Positions 32,643 to 41,420 of a stretch of 64,000 bases of DNA are shown here, one piece after another. Source of the DNA: Halobacillus_B rhizosphaerae (GTDB lineage: Bacteria > Bacillota > Bacilli > Bacillales > Halobacillaceae); contig NZ_JAUTWQ010000001.1 in the NCBI RefSeq assembly GCF_046719735.1, forward strand, positions 124,001 through 188,000, in the 5' to 3' direction. Position numbers and translations under genes: made by a program. Under the pieces are notes generated by a model. It was not told the DNA's origin. It saw only the letters and a program-made list of their open reading frames with translations, and ran no database searches. Positions within the stretch are counted from its first letter, which is position 1. Each line of letters begins with the position of its first letter.

Positions 32643-32789
32643 TTATCCCATTCCGGGGTCGCCAGGATCATAACTATGCTGAACAGTTCCACCTGCGAAA
32701 TCGATATGGTCTGTAGAGAGTGGAGATGAATGGGAGTTACCAGCAACAAATAATAGAACTAAGAACAGGCCGCACAAGATTCTTTTCAT
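32643..32789 (-). CDS. Short secreted peptide, possible Phr-like signal precursor
   Basis: This 48-codon minus-strand frame starts MKRILCGLFLVLLFVAGNSH, a typical signal peptide, and ends GGTVQHSYDPGDPGMG. AGGAGGG is ideally placed before the ATG. Length, signal sequence and a short polar tail fit precursor peptides of the Phr type, which are exported, cut and re-imported as pentapeptides to inhibit Rap proteins. No rap or other TPR receptor gene is adjacent, so the role is open. A hairpin near 32594-32626 followed on the minus strand by a T-rich tail may terminate it. Confidence 0.6.
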   Translation of the reverse strand: MKRILCGLFLVLLFVAGNSHSSPLSTDHIDFAGGTVQHSYDPGDPGMG

Positions 32790-33040
32790 GAATACCCTCC
32801 TATAATTAGTAATAAATTCTATTAAACTTTGATCTCAACCACAAATAAATTAGAAAAGTTATTTCAATTGTAATTATATACAATAAATAACAAGAATAGG
32901 GAAAAAATTCGAAAAAATTAAAAATAATTGTTGAAATGTGCGAAAATCCTGATGATTTTTAAAAAATAGAGGGTTTAATGGGAGGTTTAAATAGAAGTCA
33001 ATAGCTTGTCAACGTAAGAAACTGATTAAGTGATTAAATA
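32790..33040. other. AT-rich intergenic sequence, no gene seen
   Basis: It contains the promoter region of the minus-strand secreted-peptide gene. No coding frame with a ribosome site is visible. Confidence 0.35.
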
Positions 33041-33070
33041 AGCGTCATAGAGTCTGAACTCCATAACGCT
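33041..33070 (-). terminator. Hairpin downstream of the Sda-type gene
   Basis: AGCGTCATAGAGT (33041-33053) pairs with ACTCCATAACGCT (33058-33070), 11 of 13 positions. On the minus strand it lies 30 bases past the stop and leads into TATTTAAT. Confidence 0.5.
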
Positions 33071-33101
33071 CTTAACCGCTTATATTTAGTGAAGTTCGTA
33101 G

Positions 33102-33233
33102 TTAGTGTGTGGGAAGTTCAAGGGATCTCTTGTCCATTTCTTCTGCTAAAAGACAAACGAAATCTTTATCTAATTGCAGCTTCAAGGACTCAAGGTAAGC
33201 TTCCAGTAGGGTTTGATCATCCAGCAATGACAA
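33102..33233 (-). CDS. Sda-type sporulation checkpoint protein
   Basis: This 43-codon minus-strand frame reads MSLLDDQTLLEAYLESLKLQ, then LDKDFVCLLAEEMDKRSLEL. It aligns with B. subtilis Sda (LSDELL.ESY....LNL.RDFI.LI..EI.RRSL), a helical hairpin that inhibits histidine kinase KinA when replication is perturbed. The start is taken as TTG at 33233, 9 bases after AAGGAG. I see no DnaA box (TTATCCACA) in the upstream 100 bases, unlike sda of B. subtilis. Confidence 0.7.
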   Translation of the reverse strand: MSLLDDQTLLEAYLESLKLQLDKDFVCLLAEEMDKRSLELPTH

Positions 33234-33798
33234 CTTATACAACTCCTTGATTAAACATGAAATTATTTTTCTTAATACACATTTACTTATTTTAACAAAG
33301 AAAATATTTTTTACATGGGTATTTAGAACTGTTTTGGCGATTTGAAAGAAATAGTAAACATATTTTCAATAGATAAAACCTTTGATTTTCCAAAATTATT
33401 TCTATTTCAACAAATTCAGTGTTTAAATGACCGGCATATAACTTGAAAATTGTCTTCGATAAATACTTGTAATATCAAGTATTAGGCTGTGTTTTATTAA
33501 AACTTGCGGATTCTTTATATTGTCTGTTTTTGATAAATAAGAGAAATATCCTCTGGATGAATAGAAATTGTGATGAGGATAATAATAGGTCGATAGATAC
33601 AAGTAAAAAGTTTCAGGTGAGAGAGTTTTCCATTCAACTTAACTTATTCATTGCGGAAATCTGGAATATAGAAGAAGCTGTCATTTATTACAAAAGCAGT
33701 TTTACACCTGTATAGAATAAATGTTTGATATAATACGTTTTAGGTAAGAATAGAGAGAACCTGCAATATTAGACTTCAGGTATTAGGAAGGGTGGCTT
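33234..33798. other. AT-rich intergenic region before ysoA
   Basis: No supported gene. An open frame at 33530-33715 starts with TTG without a ribosome site and has unusual composition. A TATAAT with extended TGA (33726-33734) is a likely ysoA promoter element. Confidence 0.4.
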
Positions 33799-34779
33799 AT
33801 GGAAAATAAGACCGGGAATATAGTAATTTTCCCAAAATGGAGAACCAGGCTTGAAAAAGAGGGATTGCAAGCGGTAAATGAAAAAAGGTACCAGGATGCC
33901 GTCGCTTCTCTGCAACCGCTGTTAGAGTATGGAGCAGCAAGCCATGATGCAATTACCGGATTATTAATGAGCTGGATAGAGCTGGGTTATTATGAAGAAG
34001 CAGAGTCCTTATGTAAGCAGCAGATGAAAATAGAAGAAGACCATTATTTCGAGTATCTACATATATACATAACGATTTTATTTCAGGACAACCGGTATCA
34101 GGAACTCGTTGACTTATTAGATGAAGTGTTTAATAGCGAAGAAGTTCCTCATCAAAACCGTACTCAGCTATGGCAAATGTATGAGGTGAGCAGAAAACTG
34201 CTTGAAGATACGAACAAACAAGTAGGAGAAAAGCTCGTTCATGATTTTTTTAAAGGTATGGAAGAAGAGGACTTACATAAGCAATGGCGTTCAGTTGCTC
34301 AGCTCCATAAACAATCTGCAGATCAATACATTTCCATGTTTAAACCCATTTTAATGAAGGAAGCGGTGCATCCTATTATTAAGACTGCGATCATTGAATG
34401 GTTTCGGGAGAGTAAAATTGAAGAAGCCGTAACGGTATTTAAATTTGGAAAAACAGCAGAAGTTGTTCCTTCTGAATTAAATCTTCTGCAGTCCGAGTAT
34501 ATAATCAAGCAAATTCAAATGAGACTCGGGGCGATAGAACAAAGCAATCCAACCATGTATGAAATGCTGGATCAGTTGTTATATCACTATTGTTATGTAA
34601 GGTATCCTCTGTATCCAGACGAAAACGAACTTCCTCTAGTAGTGGAAGCATTAAAACAGCTGGGACATGAATATCTTCAACTTCCCTATTCCTCAAAGGA
34701 AGACGAGGAAGATGTCTCCTTATATAAAGAAGAAATTGAACTGTGCGAACAGCATTATTTAATTATTGCAGGACAGTGA
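33799..34779 (+). CDS. ysoA: TPR-repeat protein YsoA
   Basis: This is an alpha-helical tetratricopeptide-repeat protein of 326 aa. Helical repeats are visible from residue 15 (LEKEGLQAVNEKRYQDAVAS) through YYEEAESLCKQQMK and NRYQELVDLLDEVF. It has no signal peptide. In B. subtilis ysoA likewise lies immediately upstream of tig. Partner and function are unknown. GGAAGG precedes the ATG, and an extended -10 TATAAT lies at 33729. Confidence 0.85.
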   Translation: MENKTGNIVIFPKWRTRLEKEGLQAVNEKRYQDAVASLQPLLEYGAASHDAITGLLMSWIELGYYEEAESLCKQQMKIEEDHYFEYLHIYITILFQDNRYQELVDLLDEVFNSEEVPHQNRTQLWQMYEVSRKLLEDTNKQVGEKLVHDFFKGMEEEDLHKQWRSVAQLHKQSADQYISMFKPILMKEAVHPIIKTAIIEWFRESKIEEAVTVFKFGKTAEVVPSELNLLQSEYIIKQIQMRLGAIEQSNPTMYEMLDQLLYHYCYVRYPLYPDENELPLVVEALKQLGHEYLQLPYSSKEDEEDVSLYKEEIELCEQHYLIIAGQ

Positions 34780-34821
34780 ATGAGCGAAAATACTGAATTT
34801 TATTCCTGCCTACCGCATCAG

Positions 34822-34849
34822 TTGAAAGCGGAATTCTTTATGTTATAAT
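34822..34849 (+). promoter_or_regulatory. SigA promoter of tig
   Basis: TTGAAA at 34822-34827, 16-base spacer, TATAAT at 34844-34849 with an extended TGT. Transcription should start at about 34856, so the in-frame start at 34857 cannot be translated. Confidence 0.8.
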
Positions 34850-34949
34850 GTAATGGTTGCAAATTAGATTCGTATGTATAAGAGTCATAGAATCAATTAT
34901 CAATCGTCTTCGGACGAAAATGAATGATAGATGTTGGAGGGAATTTTTT

Positions 34950-36236
34950 ATGTCAGCAAAATGGGAAAAACAAGAAGGCAATCAGGGTACTCTTACCGTA
35001 GAGGTACCTGCAAGTGAATTCAGCCAGGCACTTGATCAAGCATTTAAGAAAGTAGTTAAGCAAGTGCAGGTGCCAGGATTCCGAAAAGGGAAAGTACCTC
35101 GTAAATTGTTTGAACAACGGTTTGGTGTAGAATCACTTTATCAGGATGCGCTTGATATTATACTTCCTGAGGCCTACTCAAATGCTGTCGAAGAAACTGG
35201 AATTGAACCGGTGGATCGGCCAGAAGTAGATGTGAAAACTATTGAAAAGGGAAAAGATTTAGTTTTCACTGCAGAAGTCACAGTTAAGCCTGAAGTTAAA
35301 CTTGGGGAATACAAAGGCTTAGAAGTTGAAGAGCTTAGTACGGAAGTTACAGATGAAGATGTGAATAACGAATTAAAACAACTTCAAGAGCGTCAAGCTG
35401 AATTGGTAGTTAAAGAGGACGGAGAAATTGAAAATGGCGACACGGTCGTTATGGACTTTGAAGGATTTGTTGATGGAGAAGCTTTTGAAGGCGGCCAAGC
35501 TGATAACTATTCTCTTGAAATTGGATCCGGTTCTTTCATTCCAGGATTTGAAGAACAGCTTGTAGGGAAAAAAGCCGGTGAAGAAGCGGACGTTAATGTC
35601 TCTTTCCCGGATGAGTACCACGCTGAGGATCTTGCAGGTAAAGAAGCATTATTCAAAGTTAAAATTCATGAAGTTAAAGGCAAAGAACTACCAGAACTTG
35701 ATGATGAGTTTGCTAAGGATGTAGATGAAGAAGTAGATTCCTTAGATGAGCTTACTAAGAAAACTCGTGAGCGTCTTGAGGAACAAAAGAAAACAGAAGC
35801 TGATAACCACAAGCGTGACACATTAGTTCAGCAAGCTGCAGAAAATGCAGAGGTTGATGTTCCACAGTCTATGGTTGACACAGAACTTGACCGTATGATC
35901 AGCGAATTCGAACAACGCCTTCAAATGCAAGGCATGACGAAAGATATGTACTTCCAGTTCACTGGTCAGGATGAAAACGCACTTCGTGAACAAATGCAGG
36001 AAGATGCTGGTAAGCGTGTGAAAACTAACTTAACGCTTGAAGCTATCTCTCAAGCAGAGGACGTTGAAGTTTCTGATGAAGACGTGAACGCAGAACTAGA
36101 AACTATGGCTTCTACCTATCAAACAGATGTAGCGCAGCTGACTCAAATGCTTGGCGGCAATACAGATATGATCAAAGAAGACCTTAAAGTACGTAAAGCG
36201 ATTGATGTTTTAGTTGAAAATAGTAAAACTAAATAA
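34950..36236 (+). CDS. tig: Trigger factor
   Basis: Trigger factor is the ribosome-associated chaperone and peptidyl-prolyl isomerase. The ribosome-binding domain carries the signature VPGFRKGKVPRKLFEQRFG near residue 40. The FKBP-type PPIase domain lies at about 155-245 (GDTVVMDFEGFVDGEAFEGG), and the rest is the helical chaperone domain. At 428 aa it is normal. Start is ATG 34950 behind TTGGAGGG. Monocistronic, with promoter and terminator. Confidence 0.97.
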   Translation: MSAKWEKQEGNQGTLTVEVPASEFSQALDQAFKKVVKQVQVPGFRKGKVPRKLFEQRFGVESLYQDALDIILPEAYSNAVEETGIEPVDRPEVDVKTIEKGKDLVFTAEVTVKPEVKLGEYKGLEVEELSTEVTDEDVNNELKQLQERQAELVVKEDGEIENGDTVVMDFEGFVDGEAFEGGQADNYSLEIGSGSFIPGFEEQLVGKKAGEEADVNVSFPDEYHAEDLAGKEALFKVKIHEVKGKELPELDDEFAKDVDEEVDSLDELTKKTRERLEEQKKTEADNHKRDTLVQQAAENAEVDVPQSMVDTELDRMISEFEQRLQMQGMTKDMYFQFTGQDENALREQMQEDAGKRVKTNLTLEAISQAEDVEVSDEDVNAELETMASTYQTDVAQLTQMLGGNTDMIKEDLKVRKAIDVLVENSKTK

Positions 36237-36242
36237 TTACTT

Positions 36243-36285
36243 GAGAAGACAAGGCTTGGCCAACCCCGCCTTGTCTTCTCCTATA
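36243..36285 (+). terminator. Terminator of tig
   Basis: GAGAAGACAAGGC (36243-36255) pairs perfectly with 36268-36280. The tail is CTATATTT rather than pure T. Confidence 0.8.
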
Positions 36286-36561
36286 TTTAACTTAGAAGAG
36301 TTAATTTAATTTTAGAAAATTTAGGGATTGTGAATGAAACAACCCATTTTTTACATATAATAGTAAGGATATGCTATCGTTTGACTTATCCATCACATAT
36401 CTACATAATGAGGTTGGTGCAATAGATATCGTACTCCTCTAATAGGTATTACTTTTTTGTTGGGAGTTAATTTGGTATGATGAGCAAAAGAACTGAAACG
36501 CTTAAGTCATATCTTAACTTCAGTCGCAGCTATTGCGTCATTTTATTAAGGGGTGAAATAT
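36286..36561. other. Intergenic region before clpX
   Basis: A TATAAT at 36356-36361 is a probable -10, though no good -35 stands at the right distance. No CtsR or HrcA operator is recognised. Nothing coding is seen. Confidence 0.4.
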
Positions 36562-37839
36562 ATGTTTAAATTTAACGATGAAAAAGGGCAGTTAAAGTGT
36601 TCTTTCTGCGGTAAGAGTCAGGATCAAGTACGTAAACTGGTAGCAGGACCTGGCGTTTATATATGCGATGAGTGTATTGAACTTTGTACGGAAATCGTTG
36701 AAGAAGAGCTGGGAAATGAAGATGAAGTAGAATTTAAAGAAGTACCTAAGCCACAGGAAATTCGTGAAATTCTTAATGATTACGTAATTGGTCAGGATCA
36801 GGCAAAGAAGAATTTATCTGTAGCGGTTTATAACCATTACAAACGTATTAATGCCGGTGTGAAAAATGACGATGTAGAATTGGCAAAGAGTAATATTCTT
36901 ATGCTTGGCCCTACAGGGAGCGGTAAAACCTTACTTGCTCAAACATTAGCCCGCATTCTCAATGTTCCATTTGCGATCGCGGATGCTACGTCTTTAACTG
37001 AAGCTGGTTATGTTGGAGAAGATGTAGAAAATATTCTTCTTAAACTGATACAGTCTGCGGACTATGATGTGGAAAAAGCAGAAAAAGGGATCATTTATAT
37101 TGATGAAATTGATAAAGTAGCTCGTAAATCTGAGAATCCATCCATTACACGTGATGTGTCAGGTGAAGGTGTACAGCAAGCGCTGCTTAAAATCCTTGAA
37201 GGGACGCAGGCTAGCGTACCTCCTCAAGGTGGCCGTAAACATCCTCATCAAGAATTCATTCAAATTGACACTACAAATGTATTGTTTATTGTTGGTGGTG
37301 CCTTTGATGGAATTGACCAGATCATTAAGCGCCGTCTCGGACGAAAAGTGATCGGATTTGGATCAGAACAGGCAACGAATGAATCTGAGAAGAAAGAACT
37401 CTTGACTAAAGTGCTGCCTGAAGACTTGTTAAGCTACGGTCTAATTCCAGAATTTATCGGCCGTCTACCCGTTATTGGCAGCCTTGAACAGCTGGATGAA
37501 GATGCATTAGTTGAAATTTTGACTAAGCCTAAGAATGCTCTTGTTAAGCAATATCAGAAACTTTTCCAAATCGATCATGTGGAGCTGGAGATCGAAGAAG
37601 ATGCACTTCGTGAGATCTCCCGCTTAGCCATCGAAAGGAAAACAGGAGCCCGTGGTCTTCGTTCTATTATTGAAGGAATTATGTTAGACGTCATGTATGA
37701 ACTGCCATCTCGTGATGATATTGAGAAATGTATTATTACAAAAGATACAGTCATTGCTGAAAACGGACGTCCTAAGCTGGTACTGACTGACGGGACTATC
37801 GAGGAAGACGATCAGGAAACGCCGAAGGAAAGTGCCTGA
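36562..37839 (+). CDS. clpX: ATP-dependent Clp protease ATP-binding subunit ClpX
   Basis: ClpX is the AAA+ unfoldase that feeds ClpP. The N-terminal zinc-binding domain has CSFCGKSQDQV and CDECIELC. The AAA+ core has Walker A GPTGSGKT near residue 117, Walker B IIYIDEIDK near 180, and the pore and RKH-type loops. At 425 aa it is standard. Start is ATG 36562, 8 bases after AAGGGG; GTG 36553 overlaps the ribosome site. It follows tig as in B. subtilis, but lonB, which normally comes next, is missing. Confidence 0.97.
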   Translation: MFKFNDEKGQLKCSFCGKSQDQVRKLVAGPGVYICDECIELCTEIVEEELGNEDEVEFKEVPKPQEIREILNDYVIGQDQAKKNLSVAVYNHYKRINAGVKNDDVELAKSNILMLGPTGSGKTLLAQTLARILNVPFAIADATSLTEAGYVGEDVENILLKLIQSADYDVEKAEKGIIYIDEIDKVARKSENPSITRDVSGEGVQQALLKILEGTQASVPPQGGRKHPHQEFIQIDTTNVLFIVGGAFDGIDQIIKRRLGRKVIGFGSEQATNESEKKELLTKVLPEDLLSYGLIPEFIGRLPVIGSLEQLDEDALVEILTKPKNALVKQYQKLFQIDHVELEIEEDALREISRLAIERKTGARGLRSIIEGIMLDVMYELPSRDDIEKCIITKDTVIAENGRPKLVLTDGTIEEDDQETPKESA

Positions 37840-37873
37840 ACTTCCTGAAATTGTGTGAACTCTTTTTTGCTAA

Positions 37874-37904
37874 TAGCCGCGCTACGCGAACTGTAGCGCG
37901 GCTA
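37874..37904. other. Hairpin between clpX and lonA
   Basis: TAGCCGCGCTAC (37874-37885) pairs perfectly with 37893-37904, without a T run. A second small stem GGGTGAG/CTCACCC lies near 37999-38017. These may reduce read-through from clpX. Confidence 0.5.
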
Positions 37905-38091
37905 ATGCTATCTTTAGACCGTCTTTTAGATGGCATGAAAGGGTTCATACAGGTCATAATACATATAACGAGCTTTGTTATAGAAATGAGTTCCCCAGGG
38001 GTGAGAAAATGCTCACCCTTATGTTTTACTTTCTAACTGTATTTATATATGATGAGAATACGAATTCGCATTACCCGGAGGTGTGCAAGCA

Positions 38092-40422
38092 ATGACAGAT
38101 AACAAAAAAACTCAAATTCCCCTCCTTCCACTAAGAGGTTTATTAGTATATCCATCTATGGTCCTCCATCTTGATGTTGGTCGAGAGAAGTCTGTACAAG
38201 CACTGGAGCAGGCGATGGTAGAGGATAATGAAATTTTCTTAGTATCTCAAAAAGAGGTTAATATTGACGAACCATCATCTGAAGATATGTATACGATCGG
38301 CACAGTAGTAAGAATTAAGCAGATGGTTAAACTGCCGAACGGTACTAACCGTGTCTTAGTTGAAGGTCTCTATCGTGCAAGCATAGACGAAATGGACGAG
38401 GGCGAGGAATATTACCAAGCTAAGATTAGCAAAGTTGAAGATGAGCATGAAGATAAGAATGAGGAAGAAGCTTTAACTCGAACTCTTATGAGCCAATTTG
38501 AACAATATGTGAAAGTATCGAAAAAGGTAAGCCAGGAAACATTTAATACTGTATCTGATATTGATGATCCCAGTCATCTTGCTGATATTGTGACTTCTCA
38601 CTTACCGGTCAAAATTAAAGATAAGCAAAGCATATTGGAAACGAAAAATGTTAAGAAACGATTGCAAAAGCTGATCGAGTTGATTGGCAATGAACGCGAT
38701 GTTTTGCAAATTGAACAGAAGATCGGTCAGCGTGTTAAAAAGTCCATGGAAAAAACACAAAAAGAATATTATTTGCGGGAACAAATGAAGGCGATTCAAT
38801 CGGAACTCGGAGATAAAGATGGAAAATCAGGGGAAGTGGCCAGTCTCAGAGAAAAAATCGCAGAGGCCAATATGCCTGAACGGGTTGAGAAGATTGCTGA
38901 AAAAGAACTGGGAAGATATGAGAAAGTCCCACAAAGTTCTGCTGAAAGCTCTGTGATTCGTAATTACATTGAGTGGTTAGTATCAATTCCTTGGTCTTCG
39001 GAAACAGAAGATAACCTTGATGTTAAGCATGCGGAGAAGATCTTAGACGAGGACCATTATGGATTAGAAAAAGTAAAAGAACGAGTATTAGAATATTTAG
39101 CTGTCCAGAAATTGACCCAGTCGATTAAAGGTCCGATCCTATGCCTAGTTGGTCCGCCAGGGGTTGGTAAAACTTCTCTAGCTAAGTCAATTGGACGAGC
39201 GATCAACCGTAAATTTGTAAGAATTTCTTTAGGCGGGATACGAGATGAAGCTGAAATCCGCGGTCATCGCAGAACTTATATCGGCGCGATGCCAGGCCGG
39301 ATTATTCAAGGTATGAAACGAGCTGAAACTGTAAATCCTGTCTTCTTGTTAGATGAAATTGATAAAATGGCGAGCGATTTTCGCGGTGACCCATCTTCCG
39401 CTATGCTTGAAGTCCTTGACCCGGAACAAAACTCTACCTTTAGTGATCATTTTATCGAAGAGCATTATGACCTTTCCAAAGTGATGTTCATTGCCACCGC
39501 TAATACCATGACTTCTATTCCAGGACCTCTGATGGACCGGATGGAAGTAATCTCTATTGCCGGTTATACAGAAGTAGAAAAACTTCACATTGCGAAAGAG
39601 CACTTACTTCCGAAGCAAATTAAAGAAAATGGCTTGAAGAAAAGTCAGCTGCAAATTCGTGAAGATGCACTGCTAAAGCTGATTCGAACTTATACAAGAG
39701 AAGCAGGAGTTCGTGGAATGGAACGTGAACTTGCAAATATTTGCAGAAAAGCTGCTAAAATTATTGTATCAGGTGAGAAGCAGCGTGTGGTAGTTACTGA
39801 AAAACAATTAGAAGAGCTTATTGGCAGGCCCAAATTCCGTTTTGGACAAGCCGAATTAGAAGATCAAATTGGAGCTGCTACCGGGCTTGCTTATACCGCT
39901 GCCGGGGGAGACACTTTATCTATTGAAGTCTCGATCTATCCTGGAAAAGGGAACCTTACTTTAACTGGTAAGCTTGGAGATGTGATGAAGGAATCAGCAC
40001 AAGCAGCATTTAGTTATATTCGCTCAAGGGCAGAAGAATTGAACATAGATGTGGATTTTGTTGAGAAAAATGATATTCACATACACGTGCCTGAAGGAGC
40101 AACTCCTAAAGATGGTCCTTCAGCAGGTATTACGATGGCCACGGCACTTGTTTCTGCTTTAACCGGACGAGCGGTTAAAAAAGAAGTAGGAATGACTGGG
40201 GAGATCACTCTAAGAGGACGAGTTCTGCCTATAGGTGGTTTAAAACAAAAATCATTAAGTGCGCACCGAGCAGGATTAACAACTATTATTATTCCTGCAG
40301 ATAATGAAAAGGATCTGGAGGAAATTCCGGAGAGTGTTCGTTCTGAACTTACATTTATCCCAGTTAAGCACTTAGATGAAGTACTAGATCAAGCATTAGT
40401 GGGGGAAATACATGAAAGTTAA
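38092..40422 (+). CDS. lonA: ATP-dependent protease LonA
   Basis: LonA is the cytosolic AAA+ serine protease for damaged and regulatory proteins. The substrate-binding LAN domain occupies residues 1-200 (IPLLPLRGLLVYPSMVLHLD). The AAA+ module has Walker A GPPGVGKTS near 355 and Walker B FLLDEIDKM. The catalytic Ser lies in PKDGPSAGITMATAL near 678 and the Lys in GGLKQKSLSAHRAG near 720. At 776 aa it is the LonA type, not the shorter LonB. Start is ATG 38092 behind GGAGGTG. It overlaps ysxC by 11 bases. Confidence 0.97.
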   Translation: MTDNKKTQIPLLPLRGLLVYPSMVLHLDVGREKSVQALEQAMVEDNEIFLVSQKEVNIDEPSSEDMYTIGTVVRIKQMVKLPNGTNRVLVEGLYRASIDEMDEGEEYYQAKISKVEDEHEDKNEEEALTRTLMSQFEQYVKVSKKVSQETFNTVSDIDDPSHLADIVTSHLPVKIKDKQSILETKNVKKRLQKLIELIGNERDVLQIEQKIGQRVKKSMEKTQKEYYLREQMKAIQSELGDKDGKSGEVASLREKIAEANMPERVEKIAEKELGRYEKVPQSSAESSVIRNYIEWLVSIPWSSETEDNLDVKHAEKILDEDHYGLEKVKERVLEYLAVQKLTQSIKGPILCLVGPPGVGKTSLAKSIGRAINRKFVRISLGGIRDEAEIRGHRRTYIGAMPGRIIQGMKRAETVNPVFLLDEIDKMASDFRGDPSSAMLEVLDPEQNSTFSDHFIEEHYDLSKVMFIATANTMTSIPGPLMDRMEVISIAGYTEVEKLHIAKEHLLPKQIKENGLKKSQLQIREDALLKLIRTYTREAGVRGMERELANICRKAAKIIVSGEKQRVVVTEKQLEELIGRPKFRFGQAELEDQIGAATGLAYTAAGGDTLSIEVSIYPGKGNLTLTGKLGDVMKESAQAAFSYIRSRAEELNIDVDFVEKNDIHIHVPEGATPKDGPSAGITMATALVSALTGRAVKKEVGMTGEITLRGRVLPIGGLKQKSLSAHRAGLTTIIIPADNEKDLEEIPESVRSELTFIPVKHLDEVLDQALVGEIHES

Positions 40423-41026
40423 TTATGTGGATATCGTGATTAGTGCGGCAAGCAAAAAGCAATATCCGAAAGATCCAATACCTGAAATTGCTTTAGCAGG
40501 AAGATCGAATGTTGGCAAATCATCCTTTATTAATAAGATGATCCAACGGAAAAATTTAGCTCGGACTTCATCCAAACCTGGAAAAACTCAAACGCTGAAC
40601 TTTTATATTATTAATGAAGAATTTCATTTTGTAGATGTTCCTGGGTATGGTTATGCTAAGGTTTCTAAATCAGAACGGGCTAAATGGGGAAGAATGATGG
40701 AAGAATACTTTGCTGAAAGAGAGCAATTACGTGCGACAGCTCTAGTCGTTGATATCCGTCATAAACCCACTGAAGATGACCAAATGATGTATGATTATTT
40801 AAAGCATTTTGAATTGCCAGTGATGGTGATTGCCACAAAACTCGATAAAATTAAAAAGGGTCAGCGGCAAAAGCAGCTGAAGACCATCATTCAGACATTG
40901 GAAATAGAAGATGAAGATAATCTTATTCCTTTTTCTGCTGAAACTGGCGAAGGCAAAGACCTTGCTTGGAGAACAATGCTGCAATATTTAAATGGAAAAC
41001 AAAGACAGAAGAATCATTCTGAATGA
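40412..41026 (+). CDS. ysxC: Ribosome biogenesis GTPase YsxC/EngB
   Basis: This essential TRAFAC GTPase is involved in assembly of the 50S subunit. The GTPase motifs are G1 GRSNVGKSS (residue 31), G3 DVPGYGYAK (77), G4 ATKLDKIKKG (143) and G5 PFSAETGEGK. At 204 aa it is standard. The start codon lies inside lonA, with GTGGGGG just upstream, so the two are coupled. A strong terminator follows. Confidence 0.96.
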   Translation: MKVNYVDIVISAASKKQYPKDPIPEIALAGRSNVGKSSFINKMIQRKNLARTSSKPGKTQTLNFYIINEEFHFVDVPGYGYAKVSKSERAKWGRMMEEYFAEREQLRATALVVDIRHKPTEDDQMMYDYLKHFELPVMVIATKLDKIKKGQRQKQLKTIIQTLEIEDEDNLIPFSAETGEGKDLAWRTMLQYLNGKQRQKNHSE

Positions 41027-41028
41027 AT

Positions 41029-41075
41029 AAAAGCGTGGAATCAAAGTGTTTTCTTTTGATTCCACGCTTTTTTTT
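41029..41075 (+). terminator. Rho-independent terminator of lonA-ysxC
   Basis: A perfect 17-bp stem (41029-41045 with 41055-41071) is followed by a run of T residues. Confidence 0.95.
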
Positions 41076-41332
41076 GCCGCTTAGGAAATGACAAGTTGAA
41101 GGGGACGTTGATAACTTTTTGTGGGGTGAAATCCGTCCAACTCCAGCCCGCTTACTTAGATCGGGAGGGGAAATGATGATTTTGATCTATGTTTTATAGA
41201 GCAGAATGGAAAAAATATTACAAATATCGAATAATTTAAAGTAAATTATGGGATTTATAAGGATTAGTCAGTATTTTAGCAATTCAATGATTAAATTGCC
41301 TTTTTTTCGCTTAATTTCATTTGTAGTTAATT

Positions 41333-41361
41333 TTGGGAAAAATCAGATTACTAGATATAAT
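41333..41361 (+). promoter_or_regulatory. SigA promoter of the amino-acid transporter genes
   Basis: TTGGGA at 41333-41338, 17-base spacer, TATAAT at 41356-41361. The 260 bases between the ysxC terminator and this promoter hold no gene that I can support. Confidence 0.6.
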
Positions 41362-41420
41362 GAAGTATATTGCATTGTTACAAATAAGTTACAACAGTTT
41401 AAGGAGAGGATTTGGTAGAC

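Noticed and set aside
33530..33715. 61-codon open frame before ysoA
   Set aside because: TTG start without a ribosome site, Asn-rich unnatural composition, no family resemblance, lies in AT-rich intergenic DNA.
37940..38091. CtsR or HrcA operator upstream of lonA
   Set aside because: GGTCATAATACAT does not fit the tandem GGTCAAA pattern of CtsR, and no CIRCE repeat is present.
41093..41140. Possible structured RNA with GGACG/CGTCC outer pairs before the transporter promoter
   Set aside because: Pairing is short and resembles no known leader class; it also lies upstream of the predicted promoter.
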